A stretch of DNA of 45,462 bases from CAZWRK01 sp964635875 (GTDB lineage Bacteria; Pseudomonadota; Gammaproteobacteria; Burkholderiales; Aquaspirillaceae): positions 1-45,462 of the forward strand of contig CAZWRK010000016.1 of NCBI GenBank assembly GCA_964635875.1, written 5' to 3'. The notes beneath the pieces were generated by a model. It was not told where the DNA came from, ran no database searches, and saw only the letters and a list, made by a program, of their open reading frames with translations. Position 1 is the stretch's first letter, and every line of letters begins with the position of its first letter. Shown here piece by piece: positions 16,043-25,612 of the stretch. The position numbers were made by a program, and so were the translations under genes.

Positions 16043-16761
16043 GCATCACCCCAACCGGCGTTTTCTCGCGTCCCGCTTTCAAATTGCGCAGCATGCTTGC
16101 GCAGTGCGCGACCGTTCAATCGCTGCTCAAGGCCGCGAATGCGGCGGCCGCGCTGGCCCTCATTCCGGACCAAGGCTCGGAAGGCGAGGCGTCCCGCCCC
16201 TGTCTGTGGGTCAGTTCGGCGGAAGATTCGCCGGAAGAACTCGCGGGCGGCACGCGCAGTTATTTCAAACCGCACGGTCGGCTCGAGGTGTACTTGCAGA
16301 TACCTCGCCAGTGGGAAGGCACGCTTTCGACCGTGACCGATGCTTCTAACTTGGCGGATGCGTTACGCGCCGGGCATGCCAACGACCTGTTCAATGGTTT
16401 TCAACTCAAGATGCAGGAAGGCGAAGCGGCCGGCGAAGCGCGCACCATCCAGGATTTCGACGGCACCACCGGCGCGATGGTGCTTGCCTCGGCGCTCCCC
16501 GCCGTTCCGGAAGTTGGGCAGCGTTACACCTTCGAGGCCGCCGGGCTCGCGGACGCCTACGTCTTCGTAAAGAACCAGCTCGGCGCGATTCGCTCGGAAC
16601 TCCTGGCGCTCTCGGGCCTGGGGTCCACCGATCCCCTGGACGCGTCCAGCGAAGGTTACCTTTCGATTCGGTCTATTCGCCTGATGGACTGGGGAGAAAG
16701 CCTTTCCGAGCAGGAGAAATCATTTTTCGGAGCGAAGTTCGAAGTGGAGTTTGGAATCTGA
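16039..16761 (+). CDS. Hypothetical protein of the head-tail joining region
   Basis: A 240-residue protein with an N-terminal helical part and a C-terminal region that is mixed and Ala/Leu-rich. It overlaps both neighbours by 1-4 bases. By order it should be a connector or tail-completion component. No motif identified. Confidence 0.68.
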   Translation: MSITPTGVFSRPAFKLRSMLAQCATVQSLLKAANAAAALALIPDQGSEGEASRPCLWVSSAEDSPEELAGGTRSYFKPHGRLEVYLQIPRQWEGTLSTVTDASNLADALRAGHANDLFNGFQLKMQEGEAAGEARTIQDFDGTTGAMVLASALPAVPEVGQRYTFEAAGLADAYVFVKNQLGAIRSELLALSGLGSTDPLDASSEGYLSIRSIRLMDWGESLSEQEKSFFGAKFEVEFGI

Positions 16762-17255
16762 TGCTCAAGGTCAAAGTAATCGAGCGCGGCCCGTTGGACG
16801 AAAAGGTCAAACAGGCCCGCCAAATTTATAAGGGCGCCCTGCAGGATGGCGTCCGGCTTTGGCATCGCACCATGCTGCCCGGTCACTTCGTTCCTCAAGA
16901 ACAGTTCGCGGCGAAATACGGCGCGGCCATTCCGGGCGGATACGTGAAGCGCAGCGCCAAATACTTGAAGCGCAAAGCGATCTTGTTCGGCCACCGGCGA
17001 AACCTTGAATTCCGCGGCGAAATGAAGCGCAACGTGCTCACGCAGCTTGTCGTATCGGGAACGGCCAACAAGGCCACCGGACGGTTGCCCGGCAGCCAGA
17101 AGGCCAATTTCAAGCGCTCGGCGGCCGCGCCCAATATGCGCATGGAATTGGTCGTCACCCTTTTTGAAGAAAACCAGCGCCTTGCGGAATTCGTCGAGGC
17201 CCTGATTGCACGCGAGTTGAATTCAAACCAGCCCGTCAAGGTCACGAACATTTAA
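16761..17255 (+). CDS. Putative tail completion/HK97 gp10-like protein
   Basis: A 164-residue basic protein placed directly before the tail tube gene, the usual slot of HK97 gp10-like or lambda gpZ-like tail completion proteins. It starts in a TGATG overlap. The C-terminal part (residues ~125-160: MELVVTLFEENQRLAEFVEALIARE) is a strand followed by a helix. Function inferred from order and size. Confidence 0.6.
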   Translation: MLKVKVIERGPLDEKVKQARQIYKGALQDGVRLWHRTMLPGHFVPQEQFAAKYGAAIPGGYVKRSAKYLKRKAILFGHRRNLEFRGEMKRNVLTQLVVSGTANKATGRLPGSQKANFKRSAAAPNMRMELVVTLFEENQRLAEFVEALIARELNSNQPVKVTNI

Positions 17256-17268
17256 CGGAGGATGTCCC

Positions 17269-18174
17269 ATGTCGCAGGAAATCTATACTCTCTACGCGGT
17301 CAAGATTAACAGCACCTTGATCGACCAGGTGCGCGAACAGCGCATCGACGCCGGCCTGCGCGAACTCATCGTCAGCGGCGACGGTGCGGTCGATGCCAAG
17401 TACGCGGCGTTGATGGACATTGATCCGAAGATGACCTTCCAGACGACCGACATTGCCGGCTTCCTGGGCATCTGCGGGATCTCCGGCCTCGCCGTCACGG
17501 AAGTGATTCTCTACTTCCAGAAGACCACCGAGTCCGGCATCCGCGCGGGCGCCGGTGCGCACAAAACCGTGACCGTTTCCGCAGGCCTGGTGCTTCCGCG
17601 CACGATCTCAGCGCGCCAGGGCGGTGAAGCGGTGCTCGCCTTCGATGTCGTTCTGATCAGCAGCGATGGCCTGACGTCGCCGCTGACCATCGCGAGCGGC
17701 CAGGATCTGGCCAGCGGCGCGACGGTGGACGCAGTTTTCACGCTCGGTCCCTGGAAGCTCAACGGTTCCATGCAGGAAGGCATCCAGAGTCTGGACGTGG
17801 ATTTTGGCCTGCGCGAACGCATCTACAAGCACAGCGGCCTGCCGTATCCGGTTCGCGTGCATATCGAAGAGCGCAAGCCGCGCGTCCGTCTGCGCACGAC
17901 GGATGTTCCGTTCTTCACGGCCAACGACCTCGACGGCGTGGCTCAAGGCGCGACCGCCAGTCTCGTGTGGTTCCGCAAGCTCAACCGCGAAGGCGTACGT
18001 GTAGCCAACGCTACCGCCGAACATATCAAGTTCACCATTTACGACGGCATCTGGAAGGCCGGCACGGTGGGCGGCTCGCATCCCAGCGAGCAAATGGCCG
18101 ACGTGGAGATTGAACCGATCAGCGACGGGACCAACCCGATCCTTGGCGTATCGGCAGCTTCTGCCATTTCCTAA
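17269..18174 (+). CDS. Putative major tail (tube) protein
   Basis: A 301-residue beta-rich protein with a strong ribosome site (GGAGGATG before the ATG) as expected for a highly made structural protein. It stands two genes before the frameshifted tail chaperone and three before the tape measure, the canonical tube-protein position. Repeated strand-turn patterns are visible, for example around residues 100-160. No specific domain name is claimed. Confidence 0.65.
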   Translation: MSQEIYTLYAVKINSTLIDQVREQRIDAGLRELIVSGDGAVDAKYAALMDIDPKMTFQTTDIAGFLGICGISGLAVTEVILYFQKTTESGIRAGAGAHKTVTVSAGLVLPRTISARQGGEAVLAFDVVLISSDGLTSPLTIASGQDLASGATVDAVFTLGPWKLNGSMQEGIQSLDVDFGLRERIYKHSGLPYPVRVHIEERKPRVRLRTTDVPFFTANDLDGVAQGATASLVWFRKLNREGVRVANATAEHIKFTIYDGIWKAGTVGGSHPSEQMADVEIEPISDGTNPILGVSAASAIS

Positions 18175-18200
18175 ACCGACCCAGGCCGAATGGAGGAAAC

Positions 18201-18395
18201 ATGCCTCAGGAACTCAACCCGGACCAGAAGGCGGGCCTGGAGGCCCGCAACGCGCAACTTCGCGCGTACGCTCAGGCCGAAAAGCTGGAAAGCTTTTTGA
18301 CCGAAGCGATCCTGGGAGATCACAGCATCTCCCTGGGCTCGGCCAAAGCGCGGCTTCGCGGACTCGCGCAGGCGAAGAAGGAAGCCAAAAAGTGA
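18201..18395 (+). CDS. Small tail-region protein
   Basis: A 64-residue highly charged helical protein, rich in Ala, Lys and Glu, between the tail tube and tail chaperone genes. GGAGGAAAC precedes its ATG and its last codons overlap the GTG of the next gene (GTGA). Possibly an accessory assembly protein; no family recognised. Confidence 0.62.
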   Translation: MPQELNPDQKAGLEARNAQLRAYAQAEKLESFLTEAILGDHSISLGSAKARLRGLAQAKKEAKK

Positions 18396-19159
18396 GCGGC
18401 TTTGTCTATCACTTGCCCGACGCGCAGGGCGCGCTGACCCCCGACCACCTGAAACGCGCAGGCCTGGGCTATGCGTTCCCGCCAGGTTGCGAGGTCCATT
18501 GCCGCGAATCGGAAGGCCCGTCCGGTAAGCGCGGCCTTCTGGTGGCCATGAGTGACAAGTTGCTGGGCTTCAGCGTGAAGGAACAGGATTGGCTCGAAAT
18601 GGCCGGTCTGCTGCGCGATGTGGACAAGAAACCGGTGCCATGGGTGGGCCTCTGGAAGGACGCACGCCGCCGGCCGGGCCCTGTCCAGCTTCAACGCGCC
18701 AAACGCTGCATCGAAGGCCATGCGGTCCTGCTGGGCGATGGGCACGCCTGGCAGATTCCCGTTGTCCGTGGCGTGCGTGGCGGCTGCGCGTTGCCCCGCA
18801 TCGTGATCGTGGATTCCGCCAGCGGCCGCGCGACTGAGCGTGTGCGGGCGGAATACCAGGTCCTGATGGACCTTTCGCTGAGTCTTTGGCACGGGATTAC
18901 TGAAGCGTGGGAAGAAGGCCGGAAAGCCGAACCTTCGATCGAGGATATTCTCAAGCTCGGCTCGGAATCGCTGGCGGTCAATTACCGCGTGCGGCGCTGG
19001 GAAATCTCGCTTCTGGAATTGCTCGACACGGAGAATGCTGCCGAAGTCGCAGATGCGGTGGTCGATGGCCCGAGTCTCCGAATCCTTTTGGAGGAACTCG
19101 GCAAAAAAAAAGAGACCTCCGCTGCTGGCTCAACTTCGCTCAGTGGCGGCACCGAGTAG
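18392..19159 (+). CDS. Tail assembly chaperone, zero-frame product (gpG-like)
   Basis: A 255-residue protein starting at GTG 18392 in a GTGA overlap. It lies directly before the tape measure, where siphoviruses encode their tail chaperone pair. Near its 3' end nine consecutive A (19103-19111) are read as three Lys codons. After this, the zero frame gives only 15 more residues, ETSAAGSTSLSGGTE, and stops. In lambda, gpG binds the tape measure until the tube polymerises. Assignment rests on order plus the slippery sequence; the protein itself shows no recognised domain. Confidence 0.75.
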   Translation: MSGFVYHLPDAQGALTPDHLKRAGLGYAFPPGCEVHCRESEGPSGKRGLLVAMSDKLLGFSVKEQDWLEMAGLLRDVDKKPVPWVGLWKDARRRPGPVQLQRAKRCIEGHAVLLGDGHAWQIPVVRGVRGGCALPRIVIVDSASGRATERVRAEYQVLMDLSLSLWHGITEAWEEGRKAEPSIEDILKLGSESLAVNYRVRRWEISLLELLDTENAAEVADAVVDGPSLRILLEELGKKKETSAAGSTSLSGGTE

Positions 19160-19287
19160 CCGGATACCACCCGACCTACGCGGAGCAGTACTTCGACGTC
19201 GTGCTTGGATTGCCTGAGGAAGCCGTGGCAGACGAATTGTCGGTGAAGCTGGCGCAGATTCTTCTCTCGATGTTGAAAGCGAGATAA
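18392..19287 (+). CDS. Tail assembly chaperone, -1 frameshift product (gpGT-like)
   Basis: A -1 shift at the heptamer A AAA AAA (19105-19111) moves ribosomes into a frame that stays open for 58 further codons to TAA 19285-19287, giving about 298 residues. The extension (RDLRCWLNFAQWRHRVAGYH onward) looks like true protein: it has Trp-rich and helical segments and ends in LAQILLSMLKAR. It stops only 3 bases before the tape measure gene. Two overlapping frames joined by a slippery site just upstream of the tape measure is the hallmark of G/GT-type chaperones. The +1 alternative has no comparable open frame. Confidence 0.8.
19105..19111 (+). promoter_or_regulatory. Programmed -1 frameshift slippery site A AAA AAA
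   Basis: Zero-frame codons AAA (19106-19108) and AAA (19109-19111), preceded by A19105, form a canonical slippery heptamer within a run of nine A. tRNA-Lys pairing is fully preserved after slipping back one base. Confidence 0.8.
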
Positions 19288-19290
19288 GCG

Positions 19291-20979
19291 ATGCCCGATG
19301 TCGTGTTCAACCTGAGTGCCGAAGAAGGACGATTCGTTTCGGCCATGCTGAATATGCTTCAGCTCCAAAAGAAGTCCACCGACAACTTCAAGGACATGAA
19401 GGACCAGGTGGAGAAGTTCGAAAAGGAATATGCCAAATTGGCCGAACGCGAGTCGGCCATCGCCGCCGAACGCAAAAAGAAAGCCGATGAGTTTGAGGAC
19501 CAGATTCGGACGAGTGCCACGCTGATCGGCACCGGCCTGGTCGCGGCGGCCAACGCAGCAGGCAAAGCCCTTGGCGAAATGTACGGCCAGATGGTGGAAA
19601 AGGGCAAGCAAGCCAACGACCAGATTCGAACCATCGTGGGCTCGCTTCAGGACTTCGGCCAAATCGAACTCTTGCCGGAGATCACGAAGAAGCTCGGCGA
19701 GGTCCGCTCCAGCACGCTCGATCAGGGCCAGATTAAATCCCTCTTCGCCGAAATCTCCAAGGCCGGCGGCCGCGATGCGTCCCCCGAGCTTCGGCTCGCG
19801 GCAACGATTGCATCGGCACGCGCCAGCGATGCAGGTTTTACCGACGTGGCAGGCTTCGGCCGCACCTTCGTCGAACTCGGAAAGCTGAACTCGTTCAAAG
19901 GATTCAACAACGACCAGCTTGCAAACCTCACCGCGAAAATTCAGCAGGAAGGTGGGCTGGGCGATGATGCATTTAAGAACCTGCAGCGCGCACAAGCTGC
20001 CGGCGCCGATCTCTCCACCATGCAGCGCGTGATTGAACTCAGCATCGCGGCGGGACGCGGCGGGGAGAACGGAAAGACGTCCAGTCGCATCCTCGAAGAG
20101 GCATTCAAGGAGATTAGTCCCGAGGACATCGCGACCAAGTTCAGCAAGAAGGACTCGCCCGAAGCGAAGGCGCGCATTGCCACCCTTGAGAAAGAACGCG
20201 ACGGCATCGAGAAGCGCCAGCGCCAGATCGAGGATCGGGAATTGGCCATGGCTCGCGAGCGCTCCGATCTGGACACGCTCTCAAAGCCGCGTCGTAAGGA
20301 CGCCCATGAGCGTTTGGAAAAGGAAGCCCTTACCCTGAGAGAGGAAAAGGTCCAACTCTCCAGGCGTAGCGAGGACATTTCTAAAGAAATCGCCGTCGAG
20401 CGGGAACGCAAGATCGAGGTAGCAGAGCCGGAGACCGCTGAGAAGAAGCGGCTTAAGAGTCTCTTCCTTTCGAATTTTGGCCAGCGCTTGCAGCGCTTTT
20501 CCCGAGGCGAGGGACTGCCCGAAGACCTGCGCCTGGAGGCCGCGAACATCGGGTCGAATCTGCCTGAGATCGACGTGAATGCGGCCGCCGGCGGCGGCTG
20601 GAACGCGGCCGGTGATGGCCGGGTCGCGGGCGCGCTCGACACTGCCGAACAGCGTTTCGAAAACATTCGCCAGCGCGATGCCAGCGTAGCATTACAGCGT
20701 CGAACACGACGGGCACAGGTCGAACGGGCCAACCGTGGACAGGATGTCGGCGCGCAGGCGGCTGCCGCCGTTCAGGCGGAATACGAAGCCGAGCGCGAAC
20801 AGGAAGGCCTGGGCAGCCGTTTTGCACGCAACCTGCCCGGTGCCGGAACCGCCGCTGAAGTGCGCGATACGTGGCGCAACGCGGAAAAGGCCGAGCGTAC
20901 CAAAGAAGTATACGTCAAGCAGGCGCGTGGCGTGGCAGGCCGCGATGCCGAAGGCTCTCGCAATGGGGGCAACGAATAG
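19291..20979 (+). CDS. Tape measure protein
   Basis: A 562-residue, very charged, helical protein with long coiled-coil stretches (residues ~20-75 and ~285-400) and a short Ala/Gly-rich apolar patch at ~72-95. It is the longest-helix protein of the tail block and follows the chaperone, as tape measures do. With the usual ~0.15 nm of tail per residue it would predict a tail of roughly 80-85 nm, short for a siphovirus. It determines tail length and occupies the tube lumen. Its ribosome site is weak. Confidence 0.75.
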   Translation: MPDVVFNLSAEEGRFVSAMLNMLQLQKKSTDNFKDMKDQVEKFEKEYAKLAERESAIAAERKKKADEFEDQIRTSATLIGTGLVAAANAAGKALGEMYGQMVEKGKQANDQIRTIVGSLQDFGQIELLPEITKKLGEVRSSTLDQGQIKSLFAEISKAGGRDASPELRLAATIASARASDAGFTDVAGFGRTFVELGKLNSFKGFNNDQLANLTAKIQQEGGLGDDAFKNLQRAQAAGADLSTMQRVIELSIAAGRGGENGKTSSRILEEAFKEISPEDIATKFSKKDSPEAKARIATLEKERDGIEKRQRQIEDRELAMARERSDLDTLSKPRRKDAHERLEKEALTLREEKVQLSRRSEDISKEIAVERERKIEVAEPETAEKKRLKSLFLSNFGQRLQRFSRGEGLPEDLRLEAANIGSNLPEIDVNAAAGGGWNAAGDGRVAGALDTAEQRFENIRQRDASVALQRRTRRAQVERANRGQDVGAQAAAAVQAEYEAEREQEGLGSRFARNLPGAGTAAEVRDTWRNAEKAERTKEVYVKQARGVAGRDAEGSRNGGNE

Positions 20980-20982
20980 GCC

Positions 20983-21363
20983 ATGTCGAATCCTTCCATC
21001 GGCGGCATCGAGGTCCTGACCATGCGCGGGGCCGCGCCCCTCGAGCCCGCCGAACGCCTCGGCGAGATCACGCGGCCGCGCGTCGATGGCCACGCCTTCG
21101 AACGGCTCGGCAAGCGCGGCGTGCCCACCACCGTCATCACCGAATCGGACGTGGACGATGTCGGCGCGGCCATGGACGCCTTCCAGGCCCTGCAGGCCAC
21201 CCTGGTCACGGTGGTCGACGTGGACGGACAGTCGCACGCCAACGTCCTGGTGCTCAACGTAGCCAAGATGTCCTCTCGGAAAGTGCTCTCGGCGCAGGGC
21301 GGCCTCACGGCCGGCGCGTGGATGCTGACCGTGCAGTGGCAGCTTCAACCGACGGACCTGTGA
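20983..21363 (+). CDS. Tail-region protein of unknown function
   Basis: A 126-residue mixed alpha/beta protein with a TTVITESDVDDVGAAMDAF segment. It starts 3 bases after the tape measure stop. Distal tail or baseplate component by position; no motif recognised. Confidence 0.65.
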   Translation: MSNPSIGGIEVLTMRGAAPLEPAERLGEITRPRVDGHAFERLGKRGVPTTVITESDVDDVGAAMDAFQALQATLVTVVDVDGQSHANVLVLNVAKMSSRKVLSAQGGLTAGAWMLTVQWQLQPTDL

Positions 21364-21366
21364 ACC

Positions 21367-21891
21367 ATGGTTACCTTCGATCCTCCGCAGCAGGTCGGCG
21401 CGAACCTCTGGCGCTTTACCTGGACCTCCGACCAGATGGACCCGGAATATCGCGTCTATCTCGACGGCCAGCTCGTGAGTGTCCAGACCGCCGAACAGTT
21501 CGACGTGAAGGTCGAAGGCGAGGTCTCGCCGGTCCTGGAAGTGCTCGACAGCGAAGACGACGTGCCGAACGATGCCTTCCCGCCCTACTTGCGCCTCGGC
21601 TGGCTGCCCGTCAGCGATGCCGTGCGCTATTTGGTTCAGCAGTACGACGGGGGCTGGGTGGACGTGGCCACGCTGGCGGCCGAAGCCGACCGCGCCTGGT
21701 ACCAGTACGACACGCCCGGCCTGGCCGACGTGACCGTCCACCAGTGGCGCGTGATCCCGATTGACGAAGCCGGCAACGAAGGCAGCGCGCTGGCGTTCTC
21801 CGTATTGATGGTGCGCCATCCCGATCCGCCCGACGTGACCTTTACCTACGACGGAGCCATGGCCGGCACCGTCACCATCGAAGCCGCCTGA
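21367..21891 (+). CDS. Tail protein with fibronectin III/Ig-like character
   Basis: A 174-residue beta-rich protein. The pattern LRLGWLPVSDAVRYLVQQYDGG followed by HQWRVIPIDEAGNEG (residues ~75-140) is the classical fibronectin type III strand layout, as found in many tail tip proteins for surface attachment. It lies three bases after the preceding gene and is followed closely by a larger tail protein. Confidence 0.65.
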   Translation: MVTFDPPQQVGANLWRFTWTSDQMDPEYRVYLDGQLVSVQTAEQFDVKVEGEVSPVLEVLDSEDDVPNDAFPPYLRLGWLPVSDAVRYLVQQYDGGWVDVATLAAEADRAWYQYDTPGLADVTVHQWRVIPIDEAGNEGSALAFSVLMVRHPDPPDVTFTYDGAMAGTVTIEAA

Positions 21892-21900
21892 GGAATCTCG

Positions 21901-23568
21901 ATGAGCTTCGACCATCTGGGCGTCTACGGCAGCGGCGCGGGTTCGGACGGCGGCAGCCAGGCCGACCCTGACGCCAACCTCGGTGCGTACCGCAGCTCGA
22001 CGCGCGCCGCCAGTCTCGGCATCCAGGGCGCCATGGAAGGCGTGACCCTCGGGCTGCTGGCCCTGGGCCATGAACCCGGCGCCGCCGTGCTCGAAAGCGA
22101 CGGCGTCGATCGTCTGCGCTATACCGCGCCTGGCAGCTCCACGCCGGGACCCTGGACGACCGTCTCCGGCAGCACGCTGCTGGTGGATGGTGAGAACGCA
22201 TCCCGAGGCGTGGTCGTAACTGTGCCGGGAACCTTCCCGGCCGCGGGCCGGCGCAACCTCCTGCTGGTGGATCAGTACAACAACGCCCTTGGCTTCGACC
22301 ACGTGGACCACGCGGAACGCGAAGCGGGCTCCGACGAATACCGTGCCATCTTCGTGAAGAATAACGGCGCATCGTCAGCGGCCGTCAAAGTGTTTCTCTC
22401 GCCTCTCGGTACGTCGCGGCAGGTGGACGCAGGCGGCTACGCGTCCAGCGGGACCGTTACGATCGGCATCGGAGCCGGAACTTTCAAGGATTGGCCGAAG
22501 TCCGGCTTCGTCGAAAACCAGGACACCGGCGAGGTCCTCTACTACAGCGACCGCACGGACGATGAACTCAGCGTGCCGGCTTCCGGCCGCGATGTGTATG
22601 GCGAGGTGGCGGGCGGCGCGGCTGGAAGCGAAGACGACGTGCTGTATCCGGTCTCGGGCCTGCGCGTCGCCAAGGAAGCACCCAGCACGCAGCCTTCAGG
22701 CTTCATCCAGACCATCGCGAACGAAACGACCGCCCCCACCGGCGTGACCTTCCGGCACCCGATCTCGAACGCGGATGCCCAGGTCGTCAGCTTCACCCTT
22801 GCGGCGGGTGAAATTCAGGGCCTCTGGCTGCACCGTTCGGTCCTCGCGGATGCCACGGCCGCCGCGAAGGTCCGCAACTTCGTCACGATCGAATCGACCG
22901 TCGCCGGCGACACCTTCACGTACCTGCTGCGCGGGCTCTTCCGCATGGCCGACAACGACCTCGACCGGTACGAACTCTTCCAGGGCGTCGACGCTGATCC
23001 GGACCTCGCCGGAGCGCCATGGGAAACCTTTGCTTCGCTCCCGCATACGACCGCCGGCCTGGCCACCGGTCACGAGTACCGCTTCGTCCTGCGCAAGCGC
23101 AACGCCTACAACCTCAGTTCGCAGAACATCAAGACCTGGTCGGTCGTCGTGGACGGCTCCGGCGATCCGCTCGACCGTCCGGCCGCGCCGGAATGGACCC
23201 TCGCGCAGGCCTCGGGCGCCGCGCGCTTCACGGCCGTCTACGACTACCTGCGGGATGCGGAGGACGTCCGTGCCACGCACTGGGCGATCTGGATCACGGA
23301 CACGGGCACGCCGCCTGATCCCGATACGGACCCGGCCGACTATGAGATCCCGATGACCTTCTCGGATGGCCGAGCGAAGCTCGACTACACCGAGGCCGCG
23401 CCGCACAGCCATGGCGCTTCGCTCAAGGCGATCGTGCGAGCCCGCCGCGAAGGCACGCCCGACGTCGATTCGGACAACGCGGACCAGCAGACCTTGACCG
23501 CCGACACCATGGGGCCCGCCGCGCCCGTGGGTTCGGCCTTCTTTGGCGGCGCGGAGGAACAACGCTGA
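21901..23568 (+). CDS. Large tail protein with fibronectin-like C-terminus
   Basis: A 555-residue beta-rich protein. The N-terminal ~370 residues have Gly/Ser/Asp-rich strand repeats; residues ~385-440 (TTAGLATGHEYRFVLRKRNAYNLSS) and the following PAAPEWTLAQASGAARF segment are fibronectin III-like. It starts AATCTC after the previous stop and shares its last base with the next start. By order it is a distal tail/tip protein, probably exposed. Confidence 0.68.
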   Translation: MSFDHLGVYGSGAGSDGGSQADPDANLGAYRSSTRAASLGIQGAMEGVTLGLLALGHEPGAAVLESDGVDRLRYTAPGSSTPGPWTTVSGSTLLVDGENASRGVVVTVPGTFPAAGRRNLLLVDQYNNALGFDHVDHAEREAGSDEYRAIFVKNNGASSAAVKVFLSPLGTSRQVDAGGYASSGTVTIGIGAGTFKDWPKSGFVENQDTGEVLYYSDRTDDELSVPASGRDVYGEVAGGAAGSEDDVLYPVSGLRVAKEAPSTQPSGFIQTIANETTAPTGVTFRHPISNADAQVVSFTLAAGEIQGLWLHRSVLADATAAAKVRNFVTIESTVAGDTFTYLLRGLFRMADNDLDRYELFQGVDADPDLAGAPWETFASLPHTTAGLATGHEYRFVLRKRNAYNLSSQNIKTWSVVVDGSGDPLDRPAAPEWTLAQASGAARFTAVYDYLRDAEDVRATHWAIWITDTGTPPDPDTDPADYEIPMTFSDGRAKLDYTEAAPHSHGASLKAIVRARREGTPDVDSDNADQQTLTADTMGPAAPVGSAFFGGAEEQR

Positions 23569-25607
23569 TGGCTCAGGCACAAGCCCCCATCGCGTCGCCC
23601 AGCGGAGCCGGCAGCATCGGCGAACGCATCTTCCTGGCCGTCGAGACGGCCGCAAGCTGGGGCGGCGACTGGACCCGGCGGCCTTACATCGAGCCCGTCC
23701 GCGGCGCGAAGGCCATTGCGCCTTCGCTGGGCACCGCCACGTTCAAATTCAATTTCGGCATGATCAAGGCGGAAGACCAGGCCGCCTTCGCGCAGCGCGA
23801 CCCTCTGGAAATCCTGGGCCAGTACCTCCGCGTGATACGGCTCTCAGGCTCGAGCTCCGCGCCCATCTGGCACGGCTGCCTGGACGTCGAATCTTTCATC
23901 CCGCATGCCGGCGCACAGGCCGCGGGCCTGCAGGAATTCCAGGCCTTCGAGATTGGGCACGACCTCGACCGCGATGATGTCTCCGATGCCGTGGCCGAAA
24001 ACACCTTCGGCGCCGAGACGACCATCGGCTGGTGTCCCGTCATCAACGAACGCTACGAGAAGGGCGTGCGGGAGTTTGGCAATCGCAGCGCGGCCGTGGG
24101 CAGCGACGGCGCCCATTTCTTCAGCCCTGACGCTTCGGTCTGGACGCACCTCGACGTGGCCGAGATGGTGCTCAAGCGGTATACGCCCGCCAACGGACCC
24201 ACCTTCGAACTCGGCGGCCAGAAAGACGCGCTCGCACAGCTCAAAAGCGTGGTGCGTCTGGAAGGCCGCACGCCGTGGAGCATCCTCAACGAACTGATCG
24301 ACCGCCGCCGAGGCCTCGGGTTCGTGCCCGAAGTCGCCGGCGCCAAGGTCGTGCTACGCGTCTTCAGCATCCTGGAAGAAGCCCTGAAACTGGGCGAAGT
24401 GGAAATCCCCGCCAACGCCGCCGCCTACAACCTCGACCTGGCATCTTCCATTAAGCTCGATCGGCCGATCGTCACGCGCCACGTTTCCACGCGCTTTGAC
24501 GAGATCGAAGTCCGCGGCGAACGTTCCGTCACCTGCTTTACCTGTGGGCACGACGACGACGTGCTCGAATACGGCATGACCGACGACGAAGAGGAAGACT
24601 ATGCGGACGCCGCGTCGGGCGTCACCGGGTACTCAGGCCTGAGCGACGCCGAGAAAGCGCAACTCAACGACGACTACCGCAAGACCGACAAGTTCGAAGC
24701 CGTCTATGCCAAGCACCGCATTGCGCCGGGGTGGAACGGCGAGGTTGGGGATTCCAAGAAGGTTTTTCCGGTCTTTGACGATCAGGGCGAATACGAGCTG
24801 CAGGGCGGCGCGTACTTTTTCCCCATGGGCAAGAGCTTCGAGGATTGGCTCCCGTTTTACGAGCGCGTCGTCAACCCGGCCAACCCTCTGGATACCTCCG
24901 CCCTGCCCTCCGGCGCCGAACCCACGCACCGCCGGCCCTTCGCGATCGCGTACGACGAGGACGAGGATAAGAGCTTTTACGTAGACAAGCCCCTGGAAGT
25001 GCTCGGCATCAGCGGCGCGCAGTTCAACCTGTACCCGCGCGAACTGGCCTTCGCGGTGGAAGCCAACCCGCGCCACCTCTTCGGCCTGGGGCACTTCGAC
25101 CCCGACGAGGCCGAACCGAGCAACACGGACCCGGCCGTGAAGCCCGGCGGCATCACGGCCACCCTGGCCCTCGTGACCGATCAGGTGGTGCGGATGGTCG
25201 GACGGCGCTCGGGCCTCGAGGATGGCGCGCGCATCCGGCGCAAGGTCATCCGCGTGCCTGAAGCCCACTTCTGGTACTGCGTGCCCGGCACCGTGATCGA
25301 CTTGGACGCCGAAGCCCAGCCGATCCTCTACAGCGGCACCGGCATCCTGCGCGACGACCGCAGCCGCCTCCGCGAAGTCCTCGCCTTCGCGCTGGCCTGG
25401 TACGGTCAGGAACGCCGGGCCGTCGAGGTCGTGGTGCGGGACACCGTCGAGGACCTCGTGCCGCTGGGTGCTCTGCTCAAGACGGCCGTCACCGGCAACT
25501 CGCGCATCGCGATCGGTACGGTCGTCTCCAGCCTCGAATTCGATTGGAAGCAGTTCAGCACCGAAGTGAAAACCATGTGGGCCGAGACCGACTGGGAAAA
25601 GGACTGA
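23568..25607 (+). CDS. Putative tail tip hub/tail-associated protein
   Basis: A 679-residue protein in the slot of tail hub (gpJ/gp27-like) proteins. Its body has alternating beta-rich and helical parts, an acidic stretch around residues 335-350 (MTDDEEEDYADAAS), and a CFTCGHDDD segment near 323. The N-terminus refers to a binding fold with YIEPVRGAKAIAPSLGTATF. The hub links the tube end to fibres. Position-based; no catalytic motif of a peptidoglycan hydrolase was noticed. Confidence 0.65.
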   Translation: MAQAQAPIASPSGAGSIGERIFLAVETAASWGGDWTRRPYIEPVRGAKAIAPSLGTATFKFNFGMIKAEDQAAFAQRDPLEILGQYLRVIRLSGSSSAPIWHGCLDVESFIPHAGAQAAGLQEFQAFEIGHDLDRDDVSDAVAENTFGAETTIGWCPVINERYEKGVREFGNRSAAVGSDGAHFFSPDASVWTHLDVAEMVLKRYTPANGPTFELGGQKDALAQLKSVVRLEGRTPWSILNELIDRRRGLGFVPEVAGAKVVLRVFSILEEALKLGEVEIPANAAAYNLDLASSIKLDRPIVTRHVSTRFDEIEVRGERSVTCFTCGHDDDVLEYGMTDDEEEDYADAASGVTGYSGLSDAEKAQLNDDYRKTDKFEAVYAKHRIAPGWNGEVGDSKKVFPVFDDQGEYELQGGAYFFPMGKSFEDWLPFYERVVNPANPLDTSALPSGAEPTHRRPFAIAYDEDEDKSFYVDKPLEVLGISGAQFNLYPRELAFAVEANPRHLFGLGHFDPDEAEPSNTDPAVKPGGITATLALVTDQVVRMVGRRSGLEDGARIRRKVIRVPEAHFWYCVPGTVIDLDAEAQPILYSGTGILRDDRSRLREVLAFALAWYGQERRAVEVVVRDTVEDLVPLGALLKTAVTGNSRIAIGTVVSSLEFDWKQFSTEVKTMWAETDWEKD

Positions 25608-25612
25608 CCCCG

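Noticed and set aside
20692..22311. Long minus-strand open frame across tape measure and tail genes
   Set aside because: Composition and lack of signals indicate a shadow of three plus-strand genes.
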